Program-made: the position numbers and the translations under genes
In this document: positions 4,638-5,718 of the stretch, in pieces
How positions within the stretch are numbered: the stretch's first letter is position 1
How the letters are laid out: each line of letters starts with the position of its first letter
Source of the DNA: Acidobacteriota bacterium
GTDB lineage: Bacteria > Acidobacteriota > Blastocatellia > Pyrinomonadales > Pyrinomonadaceae
Direction: 5' to 3'
DNA length: 5,718 nt
NCBI GenBank assembly: GCA_013696385.1
Contig: JACCYR010000381.1
Coordinates: 1 to 5,718 of the forward strand
Notes under the pieces: model-generated
Database searches by the model: none
What the model saw: the letters and a program-made list of their open reading frames with translations, nothing else
What the model was told of the DNA's origin: nothing

Positions 4638-4672
4638 AAAGCGGTGATTCTGCAATGCAGATTCACCGCTTT
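4638..4672. terminator. Hairpin between convergent genes, probable bidirectional terminator
   Basis: The arms AAAGCGGTGATTCTGC and GCAGATTCACCGCTTT pair over about 16 bp with one T-T mismatch and a very tight loop. The hairpin starts 3 nt after the BMC-H 2 stop. On the minus strand it is followed by TTTTCGCTATTTTTT, a good U-tract for the VWA transcript. On the plus strand only CTTTAAAT follows, so termination of the BMC operon here is weaker by sequence. Confidence 0.75.
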
Positions 4673-4681
4673 AAATGCGGA

Positions 4682-4755
4682 AGCCCGCACGTCAGTCGAG
4701 GGCGTATTTTTCACACTTACTTCGTGCGTGTTTCTGCACAATACGCACATTTTTT
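4682..4755. repeat. REP-like palindromic element plus second inverted repeat
   Basis: AGCCCGCACGTCAGTCGAGG (4682-4701) continues into a GCGTATTTTT stretch. It contains complementary GCCC and GGGC arms and resembles a dispersed GC-rich element I recall from acidobacterial genomes (unverified). Overlapping it, GCGTATT (4702-4708) and AATACGC (4740-4746) form a 7-bp stem with a 31-nt loop, followed on the plus strand by CACATTTTTT. It could act as a backup terminator for the BMC operon. No ORF is convincing here. Confidence 0.5.
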
Positions 4756-4764
4756 GAATTGATA

Positions 4765-5718
4765 TTATTTCGGATTTTTATTTTGGAAAACCGGCTTATT
4801 GTCGTTATCCTTTGAACGAGTTATGCCGGAGCGCGTGATGGCAATGCGTTTTTCCTTTTTCGGTCCATCGTCAACCACGACCTTGATACTTCTAAAACTT
4901 CCGTCCGGAACATCATTAGGCGGAAGATAACCGATTAAGTATTGAGTTCGGAGTTCTTTGGCAATGTCTTGAGCAATGCCGCTTAACTCGTCGACACTAT
5001 TCGGAAAATAAACTTTGCCGCCGGTTTCCGCTGCCAGACGTTCTAAAAAAGCCTTAGCTTTGCCTTGCGGACTTTTGCTGATAAATCCGCCTTCTTTGCT
5101 CAATTCGCTGACAAACCCAATCGCGTAAATCTGCACGTCGGTTTCGCGCAGAAGGTCGTAAAGCTGTTGTTCTTTATAATAACTATCGCGGTCTTCGCCG
5201 TCGGAAACCAAAATCAAAGCGCGGCGTTTTCTGTCGTTCGGGTCGCGTGTTTTTTCGTAATCGGTAACTCGTTGTGCCGCCAGATAAACTGCGTCAATAA
5301 TCGCTGTCTGACCGCCTTCGATGTAAAGATTTTCGAGCGCGTCGTTTAATTCCGTTTTGTCGGGGGTAAAATCCTGTTCAATACTGATTTTATCGCGGCT
5401 GACAAATCGAATAATGCTGGTTTCGTCATCGGGACGATTTGTGGCGACGATTACTTTGCTGGCTTCAATTACTTTTTCAAGTTGAAAACGAAGCGAACCG
5501 GAATTGTCAATCACCATCGAATAATTGGTTGGAACTTCGCCTTTTGAGAAAAATTCTATTGGCTGCAAAACATTATCTTCATAAACTTTAAAATCATTTT
5601 TCGACAGATTGCTGATTGAACGATTATTACGGTCAACGACGCGCACGTTTAAGTTGACGAGTTCCGTTTTAATTTCAATAACTTGATCTTCTTCCGACGG
5701 TGAAGGCGACGGCGACAC
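4765..5718 (-). CDS. VWA-domain protein, acidobacterial VWFA-related family (5' end cut by window edge)
   Basis: The minus-strand frame is open from the right edge to the TAA at 4767-4765, giving 317 residues. Numbering is from the edge codon, a GTG that is probably not the true start. Residues 1-9 are a Ser/Pro-rich linker. Then follow a beta-rich segment (IKTELVNLNVRVVDRNNRSI and NDFKVYEDNVLQPIEFF) typical of this family, and a VWA domain at about 66-260. The metal-binding MIDAS site looks intact: DNSGS at 71-75, Thr138 in GGQTAI, and Asp173 in VSDGED. The C-terminal part (GYLPPNDVPDGSFRSIKVVV) is also conserved in these proteins, which are usually secreted or membrane-attached. A signal peptide would lie upstream, outside the window. 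The ligand is unknown, and its position convergent to the BMC genes gives no sign of a shared function. Confidence 0.92.
   Translation of the reverse strand: MSPSPSPSEEDQVIEIKTELVNLNVRVVDRNNRSISNLSKNDFKVYEDNVLQPIEFFSKGEVPTNYSMVIDNSGSLRFQLEKVIEASKVIVATNRPDDETSIIRFVSRDKISIEQDFTPDKTELNDALENLYIEGGQTAIIDAVYLAAQRVTDYEKTRDPNDRKRRALILVSDGEDRDSYYKEQQLYDLLRETDVQIYAIGFVSELSKEGGFISKSPQGKAKAFLERLAAETGGKVYFPNSVDELSGIAQDIAKELRTQYLIGYLPPNDVPDGSFRSIKVVVDDGPKKEKRIAITRSGITRSKDNDNKPVFQNKNPK

Noticed and set aside
5716..5718. GTG at the window edge as the true start of the VWA protein
   Set aside because: It falls exactly on the edge within a Ser/Pro-rich linker; family members have a signal peptide and more sequence upstream, so the gene most likely continues outside the window.

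Overview
The window reads as chromosomal DNA of an Acidobacteriota bacterium, probably near Blastocatellia/Pyrinomonadales. Three things suggest this. The right-hand gene has the layout of the acidobacterial VWFA-related family. The spaces between genes hold several families of short AT-rich direct and inverted repeats. The base composition is moderate. The assignment is an inference from family resemblance, not a database result.

Layout. Minus strand, left: the first 45 codons of guaB (IMP dehydrogenase) run off the left edge. Upstream of it lie a repeat-rich spacer, a strong minus-strand terminator, and a RodZ-like membrane protein (HTH, one membrane segment, DUF4115-like domain). A 216-bp divergent spacer follows. 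Plus strand, centre (1380-4634): a compact bacterial microcompartment (BMC) cluster made of BMC-H shell protein 1, a CoA-acylating aldehyde dehydrogenase with an unusual long C-terminal tail, a zinc-ribbon protein with one C-terminal membrane segment, a 35-residue single-span membrane protein, and BMC-H shell protein 2. A hairpin-rich convergent spacer then separates the cluster from a minus-strand VWA-domain protein that is cut by the right edge. No stretch longer than about 220 bp lacks a gene.

How the genes may work together. The two hexameric shell proteins would form facets of a protein compartment. The aldehyde dehydrogenase would be the cargo, oxidising an aldehyde to acyl-CoA with NAD+. 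Its tail carries two short amphipathic helices that look like encapsulation peptides, plus a terminal TPSARDL-type element. Both edges of the cluster are visible (a divergent gene on the left, a convergent gene on the right). The cluster nevertheless has no pentameric vertex protein, tandem-BMC trimer, phosphotransacylase, alcohol dehydrogenase or aldehyde-producing signature enzyme. Either those lie elsewhere in the genome or this is a satellite locus.

The most unusual points are: (1) repeat-family DNA of an intergenic type that is translated in frame as the linkers of the aldehyde dehydrogenase tail; (2) two tandem encapsulation-peptide-like helices; (3) a zinc-ribbon membrane protein and a micro-membrane protein inside a BMC operon; (4) an Asp at the central pore loop of BMC-H2; and (5) a near-perfect 29-bp hairpin between the shell gene and the enzyme gene.
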